Below are positions 1 to 7,441 of a stretch of DNA of 12,230 bases, in pieces (position 1 is the stretch's first letter; each line of letters starts with the position of its first letter). The notes below the pieces were generated by a model. That model saw only the letters and a list, made by a program, of their open reading frames with translations, did no database searches and was not told the origin of the DNA. The DNA is taken from assembly GCA_015259305.1 (NCBI GenBank), contig JABZGO010000034.1, forward strand, positions 1-12,230, written 5' to 3'. Position numbers and translations under genes: made by a program. Source of the stretch: Alloprevotella tannerae. GTDB taxonomy: Bacteria; Bacteroidota; Bacteroidia; Bacteroidales; Bacteroidaceae.

Positions 1-44
1 CGCTCACGATAAAAAGGTCTTGCGCTCACGATAAAAAAACTGCG
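1..44 (-). repeat. Edge of a 22-nt tandem repeat array (minus-strand orientation)
   Basis: The 8-mer CGCTCACG occurs at 1-8 and again at 23-30, exactly 22 bases apart, and each copy is followed by ATAAAAA. On the minus strand the complete unit (30 down to 9) starts CGTGAGCG and ends CTTTTTAT. It matches a unit of the array at 7051-7129 at about 17 of 22 positions, in the opposite orientation. A third, degenerate unit may extend to about 44. The array probably continues beyond the left edge of the window. No function is known to me. Confidence 0.7.
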
Positions 45-335
45 TGGTAGGATTTTGCTGTTATAAAAGTTTGATGTTTAGCTTGTTATTTCCGGATTCT
101 AGTGATGCGAATTCTGCGGTCTTTGAGCTAAGGCGCGGCGCCGGCCACACGTTGCGCCTCGCTGCGGTTATCGCACGGGGCGCTAGCTGCCCTTTACGGA
201 AGTGGCGTAAGGTGTATTTACAGCTACCGACACCATTTCTACAACTAAAAAATGAGCGATGAACATTTTTTCGCCGCTCCTTGCGCGCTCGCAATGCGTA
301 AAAGCATTATCTTCGCTTCGTAAATAGTCGAAAGT
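45..335. other. Gene-free leader with a nested hairpin
   Basis: No convincing gene lies here. The short open frames on both strands (72 and 77 codons) are arginine- and cysteine-rich, overlap each other and resemble no family I know. The clearest structure is a nested stem-loop at 184-226. TAGCTG (184-189) pairs with CAGCTA (221-226), and inside it CCTTTACG (191-198, one bulged T) pairs with CGTAAGG (206-212) around a 7-nt loop. A near-match to the Bacteroidota -7 box (TATCTTCG, 308-315, one mismatch) lies 20 bases before the next start codon. No well-spaced -33 TTG goes with it, so I do not call it a promoter. Confidence 0.4.
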
Positions 336-1286
336 ATGACAATTCACACATCATCTGATTACGATTTCAGCGTTCGTCGGGCCGTCGTTGAGGCTTGGAA
401 AAAGTTTGCCTTGCATTGGCGAGCCTATCTTCGCTTCCTCTGGCCGTTTCTTCTGATGGCCGGCATCGGGAGCGGTTTGTTTGTCGTGGCTGTGAGTTCG
501 TATCTGGCTCAACACGCCATACCTTTTCTCGCAGTAGTGAAATCAGGGCTTGGTGCAAAAGTGGGCTTGGCGCTGCTTTGCCCCTCGTGGGGCACATTGG
601 TAGCCTTAGTCGTAGGGTTCCTGCTTGGGCTGATCGGACAGGGTAGTTTGGGCGGAGGTCTTGCCTTGCAATACAAGCAAAATATCAGCAATCGTTGCGG
701 ACTATGTACCTTTAAGCACAAAAAATTGCGCCGCGTATGGCTGCAAAGAAGTGCTCGCAGCTTGCTGCTCCTACTCATATATAATGTTCTCAACGCGATG
801 ATCCTTGGTGGGGCTGTTTGGTTGACGCGTGAGCATACGCCGCTTTGGTGGATTCCGGCCGTGATGATCTGCATCGGTCTGCTGGTTGCTTATAGTATGA
901 CTTTTGTACATTACGTTATCTATAAACGAACCGCCCTGCAAAGTCTGTGCACCACGTTCAGCCACCGCCGCTTAGGGGCAATGGTCATCCTTTTCTTGCT
1001 CACGGCGATCCCCTTTGGCGCAATAATGCTCGTTGGGCAAATGCCGACCCTCATCTTGCTTATGAGCAAGATGACCAACGCTTGGGGCGTTATGCTGGGC
1101 GATACGAACGGGTTGCCCGGCTATTTTGATGCGCTACTCTTCGGCTGTATGGCCTTAGGCAGCATCATTGGGTACTTCCTGTACAGCATACAAATCGGCG
1201 GCATCGTCTACATAGCCCAAGAAAAGAAGGCGACGATTTTAGCGCGTCGGACCTTCGCTCCGACACCTCCCCGAATAGAGAGGTAA
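336..1286 (+). CDS. Hypothetical six-helix integral membrane protein
   Basis: This 316-residue protein is not one I recognise. About 30 mostly polar or basic residues come first, then six hydrophobic segments at roughly 31-55, 84-106, 141-163, 171-195, 214-244 and 266-293, and a short basic tail ending RRTFAPTPPRIER. There is no cleavable signal peptide, so it should sit in the inner membrane with both ends on the same side. By the positive-inside rule, the basic stretch between helices 2 and 3 (about 113-141, with KHKKLRR and two cysteines in CGLC) is probably cytoplasmic. Segment 2 is glycine-rich (GLIGQGSLGGG), which suggests tight helix packing. No catalytic or transport signature is visible. 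It ends 162 bases before gyrA, which has its own promoter box, so the two need not be co-transcribed. The coding call rests on frame length and a coherent membrane topology. Confidence 0.8.
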   Translation: MTIHTSSDYDFSVRRAVVEAWKKFALHWRAYLRFLWPFLLMAGIGSGLFVVAVSSYLAQHAIPFLAVVKSGLGAKVGLALLCPSWGTLVALVVGFLLGLIGQGSLGGGLALQYKQNISNRCGLCTFKHKKLRRVWLQRSARSLLLLLIYNVLNAMILGGAVWLTREHTPLWWIPAVMICIGLLVAYSMTFVHYVIYKRTALQSLCTTFSHRRLGAMVILFLLTAIPFGAIMLVGQMPTLILLMSKMTNAWGVMLGDTNGLPGYFDALLFGCMALGSIIGYFLYSIQIGGIVYIAQEKKATILARRTFAPTPPRIER

Positions 1287-1365
1287 AAGCGCTTAGCGCA
1301 AAAGAAAATGGGCTTAAATCGAAACTTTTACCCCAAACATCTACTTTTATTTCAAGAAAAAGCCT

Positions 1366-1373
1366 TACTTTTG
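1366..1373 (+). promoter_or_regulatory. Bacteroidota -7 box of the gyrA promoter
   Basis: TACTTTTG matches the Bacteroidota consensus TAnnTTTG exactly. A T-rich stretch (CTACTTTTATTT, 1341-1352) sits where the -33 element is expected but has no clean TTG. Transcription would start near 1380, leaving a leader of about 70 bases before gyrA. Confidence 0.6.
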
Positions 1374-1448
1374 CTTCAAAATAAGATGGAAATAATGCCT
1401 CCTCAATCGGAGGGCGGCGGAAATTTCAAGCTTTTAAGAAACAATTAA

Positions 1449-4001
1449 ATGATAGATCAAGACAGAATCATTAAAGTCGATATCGAAAAGGAGATGAAAG
1501 CCTCCTATATCGACTATTCAATGTCCGTTATTGTATCACGTGCCTTGCCGGACGTGCGCGACGGCTTTAAACCCGTACAGCGACGCATTCTATATGCCAT
1601 GATGAATATCGGAAATACGCACGATAAAGCTTATATGAAGTCGGCCCGCACCGTGGGTGAGGTGCTCGGTAAATATCACCCGCACGGCGATAGCTCCATC
1701 TATGGCGCGTTGACGCGTATGGCGCAGGATTGGAACTTGCGTTACCCCTTAGTGGACGGACAAGGAAACTTTGGTTCGATCGACGGCGACTCGCCGGCTG
1801 CTATGCGTTATACGGAATCGCGCATGAGTCTTATGGGCGAAACTATGATGCTCGATCTGGATAAGGAAACGGTAGATATGCAAAACAACTTCGACGATAA
1901 GTTGAAGGAACCTACCGTTTTGCCGACGCGCATCCCTAATTTCTTGGTCAATGGTGCGACCGGTATCGCCGTGGGTATGGCCACGAATGTGCCGACTCAT
2001 AACTTGAGCGAGGTAATCGACGGTTGTGTGGCTTATATTGATAATCCGGAGATCGATGTCGAAGGCTTGATGGAGCATATCAAGGCGCCGGACTTCCCGA
2101 CGGGGGCTTTCATTATGGGTCTGCAAGGCGTAAGAAGCGCTTACGAAACCGGACACGGTCGCATTATCTTACGCGCTAAGACGGAAATAGAAAACGGGCC
2201 GCAACATGATACGATCGTCGTAAACGAAATCCCTTACGGCGTAAATAAAGCTGAGTTGATCAAGGATATTGCTCGCTTGGTGAACGAAAAACGCATAGAG
2301 GGCATCAGCGATGTGAACGATGAAAGTGACCGCGAAGGAATGCGCATCGTCATCGAGGTGAAGCGTGATGCAAACGCTAACGTGTTGCTGAACAAACTCT
2401 TTAAGATGACTGCGCTGCAAAGCAGTTTTGCGGTCAACTGTGTGGGCTTGGTGCACGGCCGCCCCAAAGTGCTTTCGCTGAAAGATTGTATTCGTACGTT
2501 CGTAGACCATCGTCACGAGGTGGTAATCCGTCGTACGAAGTATGATTTGCGTAAGGCGCAAGAGCGTGCCCATATCTTGGAGGGCCTGATCATAGCCAGC
2601 GATAATATAGATGAAGTCGTGCGACTCATTCGCGCCAGCAAGACGCCGGCAGAAGCCATCGAAGCACTTAAAAAGCGCTTTGAACTGGACGATATTCAAG
2701 CTAAAGCGATCGTCGACATGCGCTTGTCGCAGCTGACAAACATACAGCAGGATAAGCTACATCAAGAGTATGAGGAGCTGGAGCGCAAGATAGATTATTA
2801 CAACCGCATTCTTACTGACGACGAACTTTGCCGTCAGGTGATGAAAGATGAGTTGAACGAAGTCAAAGAAAAGTATGGCGATGTGCGCCGTACAGAGATT
2901 AAGCTTTCTGCTGAAGAGTTTAATCCTGAAGACTTTTACGCCGACGACGAGGTTATTATTACCATCAGCCATTTGGGCTACATTAAGCGCACACCATTGG
3001 CCGAATTTCGCGCACAAGGCCGCGGCGGCGTAGGAAGTCGCGGCGGAACGACACGCGATGCAGACTTCATCGAATACATTTACCCGGCTACGATGCACAA
3101 TACGATGCTTTTCTTCACCGCAAAAGGCCGCTGTTATTGGCTAAAGGTGTATGAGTTGCCGGAAGGTGCGAAGAACGCGAAAGGACGAGCGATCCAAAAT
3201 ATGCTAAACATAGAGGCGGACGACTCAGTTAACGCTTTCCTCTACATAAAGAAACTCAATGATCCCGAGTTTAACAAGTCTCATTATGTTGTGTTCTGTA
3301 CTGCGGAGGGCATCATCAAGAAAACTTGCCTCGAAGAGTACTCTCGGCCGCGCACAAACGGTGTTAAGGCGATCACGATTCGAGAAGAAGATCGCGTAGT
3401 CAGCGTTGTGCTCACCAATGGTCAAGACGAGCTGGTCATAGCTAACCGCAACGGCCGCGCCATTCGCTTTAATGAAGACGCGGTGCGCACTATGGGGCGC
3501 GTTTCTACAGGTGTACGCGGCATTCGTCTTGATGAAGACGGCGAGGATCAAGCTGTCGGAATGGTATGTATAAATGATCCCGAAAAAGAAACCATCATGG
3601 TGGTCAGCGATCAAGGTTTCGGAAAGCGTAGCGCCATCGAAGATTATCGCAAAACCAATCGTGGCGGCAAGGGTGTCAAGACTTTGCAACTCACGGATAA
3701 GACCGGAAAAGTCGCAGCCATAAAGAGCGTGACGGACGACAATGATTTGATGATCATCAATCGCAGCGGCATCACGCTACGTCTGAAAGTTGCCGACGTA
3801 CGTGTGATGGGACGCGCCACGCAAGGCGTTAAACTCATCAATCTGACAAAACGCAACGACAGCATAAGCAGTGTTTGTGTCGTAACGACAGAAGATGAGG
3901 ACGCAGAAGCCCTTGATGCGTCAACTGAAGCTGTAGATGAACCGACCACGTCCGATGCTCCGGAAACAACAATAGAAACAAACGAACAAATAGATAATTA
4001 A
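1449..4001 (+). CDS. gyrA: DNA gyrase subunit A
   Basis: GyrA is the breakage-reunion subunit of the A2B2 gyrase that introduces negative supercoils using ATP hydrolysed by GyrB. At 850 residues it is close to the length I know for Bacteroidales GyrA. The N-terminal winged-helix part carries the catalytic Arg120-Tyr121 in RYTESR, the quinolone-determining region around [12 protein letters not shown] (75-86) and the conserved [16 protein letters not shown] run. A tower and coiled-coil region follow. The C-terminal DNA-wrapping beta-pinwheel starts at about residue 500, with a GyrA-box equivalent QGRGGVG at 523-529 and a second box-like NRGGKG at 737-742. The box keeps the RGG core but has Val where the E. 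coli box QRRGGKG has Lys. The last 38 residues or so are acidic and Thr/Ser-rich ([17 protein letters not shown]...), like the unstructured regulatory tails of other GyrA proteins. At the position matching E. coli Asp87 the residue is Gly86. The two box motifs and overall wording argue against ParC. Confidence 0.98.
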   Translation: MIDQDRIIKVDIEKEMKASYIDYSMSVIVSRALPDVRDGFKPVQRRILYAMMNIGNTHDKAYMKSARTVGEVLGKYHPHGDSSIYGALTRMAQDWNLRYPLVDGQGNFGSIDGDSPAAMRYTESRMSLMGETMMLDLDKETVDMQNNFDDKLKEPTVLPTRIPNFLVNGATGIAVGMATNVPTHNLSEVIDGCVAYIDNPEIDVEGLMEHIKAPDFPTGAFIMGLQGVRSAYETGHGRIILRAKTEIENGPQHDTIVVNEIPYGVNKAELIKDIARLVNEKRIEGISDVNDESDREGMRIVIEVKRDANANVLLNKLFKMTALQSSFAVNCVGLVHGRPKVLSLKDCIRTFVDHRHEVVIRRTKYDLRKAQERAHILEGLIIASDNIDEVVRLIRASKTPAEAIEALKKRFELDDIQAKAIVDMRLSQLTNIQQDKLHQEYEELERKIDYYNRILTDDELCRQVMKDELNEVKEKYGDVRRTEIKLSAEEFNPEDFYADDEVIITISHLGYIKRTPLAEFRAQGRGGVGSRGGTTRDADFIEYIYPATMHNTMLFFTAKGRCYWLKVYELPEGAKNAKGRAIQNMLNIEADDSVNAFLYIKKLNDPEFNKSHYVVFCTAEGIIKKTCLEEYSRPRTNGVKAITIREEDRVVSVVLTNGQDELVIANRNGRAIRFNEDAVRTMGRVSTGVRGIRLDEDGEDQAVGMVCINDPEKETIMVVSDQGFGKRSAIEDYRKTNRGGKGVKTLQLTDKTGKVAAIKSVTDDNDLMIINRSGITLRLKVADVRVMGRATQGVKLINLTKRNDSISSVCVVTTEDEDAEALDASTEAVDEPTTSDAPETTIETNEQIDN

Positions 4002-4076
4002 CGGAATAGATAACCTTTTATTCGGTCACACCGCATCGTATCTGCCATTGGCGAAAGACCAATTCGGCGATCGAAG

Positions 4077-4084
4077 TAAGGAGG
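4077..4084 (+). promoter_or_regulatory. Strong Shine-Dalgarno site before the first TPR gene
   Basis: TAAGGAGG is nearly a perfect complement of the 16S 3' end. It lies 4 bases before GTG 4089 and 10 bases before ATG 4095. The other genes in the window have weak sites or none, as is usual in Bacteroidota, so this one stands out. Confidence 0.6.
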
Positions 4085-4094
4085 CCCTGTGATT

Positions 4095-5330
4095 ATGAAA
4101 AAAGTTTTTTCGACCATTGCATTGACAATGCTTGCAGGAGTTGGCCTTGCGCAAAACTCTGCTTTGCAGAAAGCGCAAAGCGCACTGCAGAATCGTGACT
4201 TTAACGGTACGATTTCGATTCTTAATGAAGCGCTTCAGAATCCTAAGACGACGAAGTTTGCTGAAATGTACAACCTTTTAGCCGACGCCCACACACGTTT
4301 GATGGAACCGGAGTTGCAAAAGGCGGCACAAAGCCAACCTTTCGACACGACAGGCTACTGCGTAAATTTGGACAAAGCTATCATTAACTACACGAAGAGC
4401 TATGAGGCCGACAATAAGGCCGATGAAAAAGGCAAGGTGAAGCCAAAATTTAACGCCATTAACGGCTCGCGCATCGCTGCGATGTTGGATTATTACAACT
4501 ACGCTGCGCTTTTCGTGAACCAAAACGGCAATCGCAACGAGGCTATCACTTATTTCAAGAAGTTTATTGAGCTTCCGAAGAATCCCGTCTTTACCCCCCA
4601 GCAGACCGACTCCATCTACAAGGCTAAGAAGACGGAGTACGCCCAAGCAGCCTACAATTTGACGATACTTTGCTACGGTCAAAACGACTGGGATGACGTG
4701 TTGAAATATGCCGATCTCGCCTTGCAAGACGAAACAGGCATACGCGATCTCTACATTATGAAGATGCAAGCCTACTTGGGCAAGCAAGATTCTGCTGCCT
4801 ATTTGAAGACCTTGCAGGAAGCCGTGATTCGCACTGAGACCCCCAACTTTATTCAAAACTTGCTCTACTATTACATTCAGAAAGACGATAGAGCCGGTGC
4901 TTTATCTATGGCCGACAACCTTGTAAAAGACCACCCACAAAGCAAAGCAGCTTATTATCTACGTGGTAGCGTTTATCTAAATATGAAGCCCTTCAGCTAT
5001 GCAAAGGCAGAAGAAGACTTTTCTAAGGCTTTAGCTATTGATCCCAACTTCGTAGAAGCGAATGTCGGTATGGCTTACAGCTACATGAATGACGTCGTAA
5101 CGCAAGTACAAAATCGCGTCATTAAGATTCCGCCCACTTATTCCAAACTTTACAAGCAAGTAATGGAGACAAAAGTGCAGCCTTACTACCGCAAGGCACT
5201 TCCTTACTTCGAAAAAGTACGCGCATTGTTGCCGGATGAGCCCAAGCGTTGGGCTTCTCCTCTCCAGCAGATCTATAACAATTTGGACATGACAGAGAAA
5301 TCAAAAGAAATGGATCAATATCTGCGTTAA
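4095..5330 (+). CDS. Exported tetratricopeptide-repeat protein (first of a tandem pair)
   Basis: Starting at ATG 4095 the protein has 411 residues and a textbook signal peptide: MKK, a hydrophobic core (VFSTIALTMLAGVG) and likely cleavage after LA (residue 19) before QNS. An in-frame GTG at 4089 would only add two residues. The mature part is helical and made of TPR-like pairs. The clearest is near residues 303-330, where AKAEEDFSKALAIDP is followed by an ANVGMAYSYM helix; others lie around NEAITYFKKFIELP and DVLKYADLALQD. TPR arrays bind partner proteins, so a periplasmic or outer-membrane-associated scaffold is the natural inference; there is no enzyme motif. It follows gyrA after about 93 bases. 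I recall a virulence-associated TPR protein (TprA) in Porphyromonas gingivalis that I believe lies next to gyrA. This may be its equivalent, but I cannot verify it, so no symbol is given. The C-terminal region aligns with the next gene's product. Confidence 0.9.
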   Translation: MKKVFSTIALTMLAGVGLAQNSALQKAQSALQNRDFNGTISILNEALQNPKTTKFAEMYNLLADAHTRLMEPELQKAAQSQPFDTTGYCVNLDKAIINYTKSYEADNKADEKGKVKPKFNAINGSRIAAMLDYYNYAALFVNQNGNRNEAITYFKKFIELPKNPVFTPQQTDSIYKAKKTEYAQAAYNLTILCYGQNDWDDVLKYADLALQDETGIRDLYIMKMQAYLGKQDSAAYLKTLQEAVIRTETPNFIQNLLYYYIQKDDRAGALSMADNLVKDHPQSKAAYYLRGSVYLNMKPFSYAKAEEDFSKALAIDPNFVEANVGMAYSYMNDVVTQVQNRVIKIPPTYSKLYKQVMETKVQPYYRKALPYFEKVRALLPDEPKRWASPLQQIYNNLDMTEKSKEMDQYLR

Positions 5331-5350
5331 GCACATTGCCGATTCATTTC

Positions 5351-5428
5351 TCCACGGATTCCTTCGGGGCAAGAAGAGCAGATCAAACCTCTGATATTGT
5401 TTTAGCTTTTCCCGGCGGAGTCCGTGGA
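5351..5428. repeat. Long imperfect inverted repeat between the TPR genes
   Basis: TCCACGGATTCC (5351-5362) pairs with GGAGTCCGTGGA (5417-5428), 12 positions with one G-U. After one mismatch the stem continues with TCGGGG (5364-5369) against CCCG plus G-U pairs (5410-5415), giving about 18 pairs. The loop of about 40 bases can form smaller stems (CAGA/TCTG). No clean T-run follows, so it is a weak candidate for an intrinsic terminator. An mRNA stability or processing element, or the relic of a small mobile repeat, is also possible. The rest of the spacer (5331-5570) shows no gene and no exact -7 box. Confidence 0.6.
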
Positions 5429-5570
5429 TTTCCTTTGCAAAAACCTTTCTGTGTTGCCGACAGACTGCTGCGGCTTCACGCAGATTAAATGGCGAAAACC
5501 GACAACGCCAATACCGCCCACAACGGACTTCTAAACGAATCACATCTCGCTCTTATCGCATATTTTATAT

Positions 5571-6803
5571 ATGAAATACTTATTGTGTTGCCTGCTATCT
5601 TTCTGTTCTGTTGCTTTTGCAGCTAATCCGCTCAAGCCGGTTCATGCTTTACTCAAAGCCGGCCGCCCGCTCGACGCTCTCAATGCCGCCAAGCGCTTGA
5701 TGGCCGATTCTGCGCTTCGCGATAATCCAAAATTGTATGTACTCGGAATGGACGCAGCCGTAGCAGCCAACAGCGTGGAGAATGAAAAAATCTATTTGCA
5801 TAAAGCTTACGACACCCTCAGCTTCTTTCAGACCGCCTACGATTTCTTTAATTGTGCGCGGCGTTATGATGCCCTTACCCAAAAGTCGAACAACAAGAAA
5901 CTGAGTCGCCTGCTTCACGAATTTTACCCCAATTTGCTGGCCGGAGGACTTTTCATGTACGAGCACAAGCAGTATGCAGAAGCCATTAAATTGCTCCAAA
6001 TGGCCGACGATGTCTTGGATCTACCCTTGTGGCTCCAACTTTCGCCGAACTTACCCCGACAGCAGCGAGAACTTATTCGCAACATTTTGGTTAGGAGTGC
6101 CTTTCAAGAAAAAAAATACGACTTGGTTTTGCATTTTACGGCCGATAGTATTCAGAATGCCGCCTATCGTCAGATGGCAATAGAGTATCGCGCTCGCACG
6201 AATGCCGCCTTGGGGGAGATCAAGGCTTACGTAAAAGATTTGCAAGCCGGAATCAGCGATGCCGGCCATTATCCCTACTTTTTCACGCACCTGTTTGATC
6301 ATTACCTTCAGCACAATCAAGCCGATGCGGCGTTGTGTTTGTCCGATAGTCTCTTGTCGGTTTATCCCTTACAGTCGCAAAATCGCTCCGCACCGCCTAC
6401 AGCCGCCGATTCAGCCTTCTATTTGACGCTTCTCTCGGCTAAGGCTTTGGCGCAGATCAATCTACATGCCTACAAGGACGCCATAGAAACGTGTAAGGCC
6501 TATCAGGATATCGACTCAAGCAATGTAGATGTAGATTTCTATTTCGGAACAGCCTATAGCAATGCCGCAGCTGCAGTAGATTTACCTACGAGTATCAACA
6601 GCGCAGCTTATAAATCGGCGCAGGCAGAAAGGCGTAAACTCTATGTCAAGGCCGTACCTTATCTGGAGCGCTATCGGAAAGCCCGCCCCAATGAGGCAAA
6701 ATCTTGGGGGCCATTGCTTTACAACGCCTACCTCTCATTAAACCAAGGCAAGAAGTTTGCCGAAATGGAGAAGTTGCTCAAAGCCAAACTTTTCAGTCGG
6801 TAG
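5571..6803 (+). CDS. Exported tetratricopeptide-repeat protein (second of a tandem pair)
   Basis: This 410-residue protein starts at ATG 5571 with a signal peptide (MKYLLCCLLSFCSVAFA, then ANP), probably cleaved after residue 17 at AFA. The cysteines lack a proper lipobox (Phe precedes Cys12), so type I export is favoured over a lipoprotein. The rest is alpha-helical with degenerate TPR units, for example near YEHKQYAEAIKLLQMADDV and AYKDAIETCKAYQD. Its length nearly equals that of the preceding gene product, and the ends correspond: here KAVPYLERYRKARPNEAKSW, there KALPYFEKVRALLPDEPKRW, followed in both by a helix ending in an EM...L stretch. I infer an ancient tandem duplication with divergence, most of it in the N-terminal half. 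It ends 132 bases before a strong terminator. No catalytic residues are visible, so a protein-interaction role outside the cytoplasm is inferred. Confidence 0.88.
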   Translation: MKYLLCCLLSFCSVAFAANPLKPVHALLKAGRPLDALNAAKRLMADSALRDNPKLYVLGMDAAVAANSVENEKIYLHKAYDTLSFFQTAYDFFNCARRYDALTQKSNNKKLSRLLHEFYPNLLAGGLFMYEHKQYAEAIKLLQMADDVLDLPLWLQLSPNLPRQQRELIRNILVRSAFQEKKYDLVLHFTADSIQNAAYRQMAIEYRARTNAALGEIKAYVKDLQAGISDAGHYPYFFTHLFDHYLQHNQADAALCLSDSLLSVYPLQSQNRSAPPTAADSAFYLTLLSAKALAQINLHAYKDAIETCKAYQDIDSSNVDVDFYFGTAYSNAAAAVDLPTSINSAAYKSAQAERRKLYVKAVPYLERYRKARPNEAKSWGPLLYNAYLSLNQGKKFAEMEKLLKAKLFSR

Positions 6804-6935
6804 GCTTTGCACCCACTTTTCGCGCCTACTTACCTGCATCGCTGCCCGCCTCGCCGGACTCCCTACTTATTTTTGGCCTGTTGGCACTTTCGGAGACCAA
6901 ACGAAGCATAGGGCCAACTTTTTCTTAGAACTATA

Positions 6936-6975
6936 CACGTAGGACGACTTCTGTTAGTCGTCCTACGTGCTTTTT
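6936..6975 (+). terminator. Intrinsic terminator after the second TPR gene
   Basis: A perfect 13-bp stem, CACGTAGGACGAC (6936-6948) with GTCGTCCTACGTG (6957-6969), has an 8-nt loop and is followed by C and five T. It closes the TPR transcription unit. Confidence 0.92.
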
Positions 6976-7050
6976 ATCCCTCCAACTTAGCCTTTATTCG
7001 CCCTACTATTGATTTTCCCGCGCCCAAATCTTCAACCCGCCGTTTGCGCT

Positions 7051-7129
7051 CGTGAGGTGAAACCTTTGTTATCGTGAGGTGAAGCTCTTTTCATCACGAG
7101 CGTAAACCTTTGTTATCGTGAGCGCACAC
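7051..7129 (+). repeat. 22-nt tandem repeat array, three full units plus a partial
   Basis: Units lie at 7051-7072, 7073-7094 and 7095-7116, each exactly 22 bases, with a partial unit CGTGAGCGCACAC at 7117-7129. Each starts CGTGAG (CACGAG in the third). Units one and three share the ending AAACCTTTGTTAT; unit two ends CTCTTTTCAT. There are no spacers between units, so this is not a CRISPR array. The same family occurs inverted at 1-44. Confidence 0.8.
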
Positions 7130-7403
7130 TCCACCGGCCGACTTTTGGCGTGCGGAAGTTTGTTGTCGATATGTACAAAAAGCCCTCTTAGTCAGTAAAC
7201 AATGAGTGTAGGAGAGGGGGATACCAACTGCTCTTACTCCACATCTTTGCCTCATCTTGCGCCGGTGTGAAATGCCCCATTTCTCGTAAACCCCGCCTTA
7301 GGTAGAGTTCATACAGCCTCCGTCCGCATCGCGTTGTCCGCAAGAAATAGCTGCATACAAAGATTGAAAGCCCTGATTCTCGTAGGTTTCCATCGAAAAG
7401 TAG

Positions 7404-7411
7404 TATCTTTG
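7404..7411 (+). promoter_or_regulatory. Bacteroidota -7 box of the aspS promoter
   Basis: TATCTTTG is an exact TAnnTTTG match 30 bases before the aspS start codon. The -33 element is weak (no clean TTG about 20 bases upstream). The expected transcript start near 7418 would give a short leader of about 24 bases. Confidence 0.65.
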
Positions 7412-7441
7412 CCATAGAATTTAGCATAATCTTAATAAAGA

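Larger units (their letters stand above)
6804..7441. other. 638-base stretch without a gene
   Basis: This gap holds the terminator of the upstream unit (6936-6975), the 22-nt repeat array (7051-7129) and the aspS promoter box (7404-7411). Between about 7130 and 7400 I see no gene on the + strand. On the - strand an open frame runs from within aspS to 7188. Only its last 75 codons (from ATG at 7415) lie in the gap, and they resemble no known protein. Its stop lies inside a weak terminator-like inverted repeat on the - strand (CCCTCT/AGAGGG at 7218-7213 and 7188-7183, then CTTTTT), so a decayed minus-strand gene cannot be excluded. Confidence 0.5.

Noticed and set aside
61..294. Overlapping short frames on both strands at the left edge
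   Set aside because: Arginine- and cysteine-rich composition, overlap with each other, no family resemblance and no start signal.
1282..1332. 8-bp inverted repeat GGTAAAAG/CTTTTACC spanning the stop of the membrane-protein gene
   Set aside because: The stem is AT-rich, the loop is 35 bases and no T-run follows; it is likely to be chance.
2169..2699. 176-codon minus-strand frame inside gyrA, and similar long antisense frames in gyrA, aspS and mreB
   Set aside because: These are shadows of strongly conserved genes on the + strand and show no independent family signature.
4047..4063. Small hairpin ATTGG/CCAAT after gyrA as a terminator
   Set aside because: Only five pairs and no following T-run, so it is too weak to call.
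5301..5543. 80-codon minus-strand frame in the TPR spacer
   Set aside because: Its wording comes from the inverted-repeat DNA, it overlaps the end of the first TPR gene, and no promoter or family is visible.
7051..7129. CRISPR array
   Set aside because: The units abut with no unique spacers, the 22-nt period equals the unit length, and there are no cas genes nearby.
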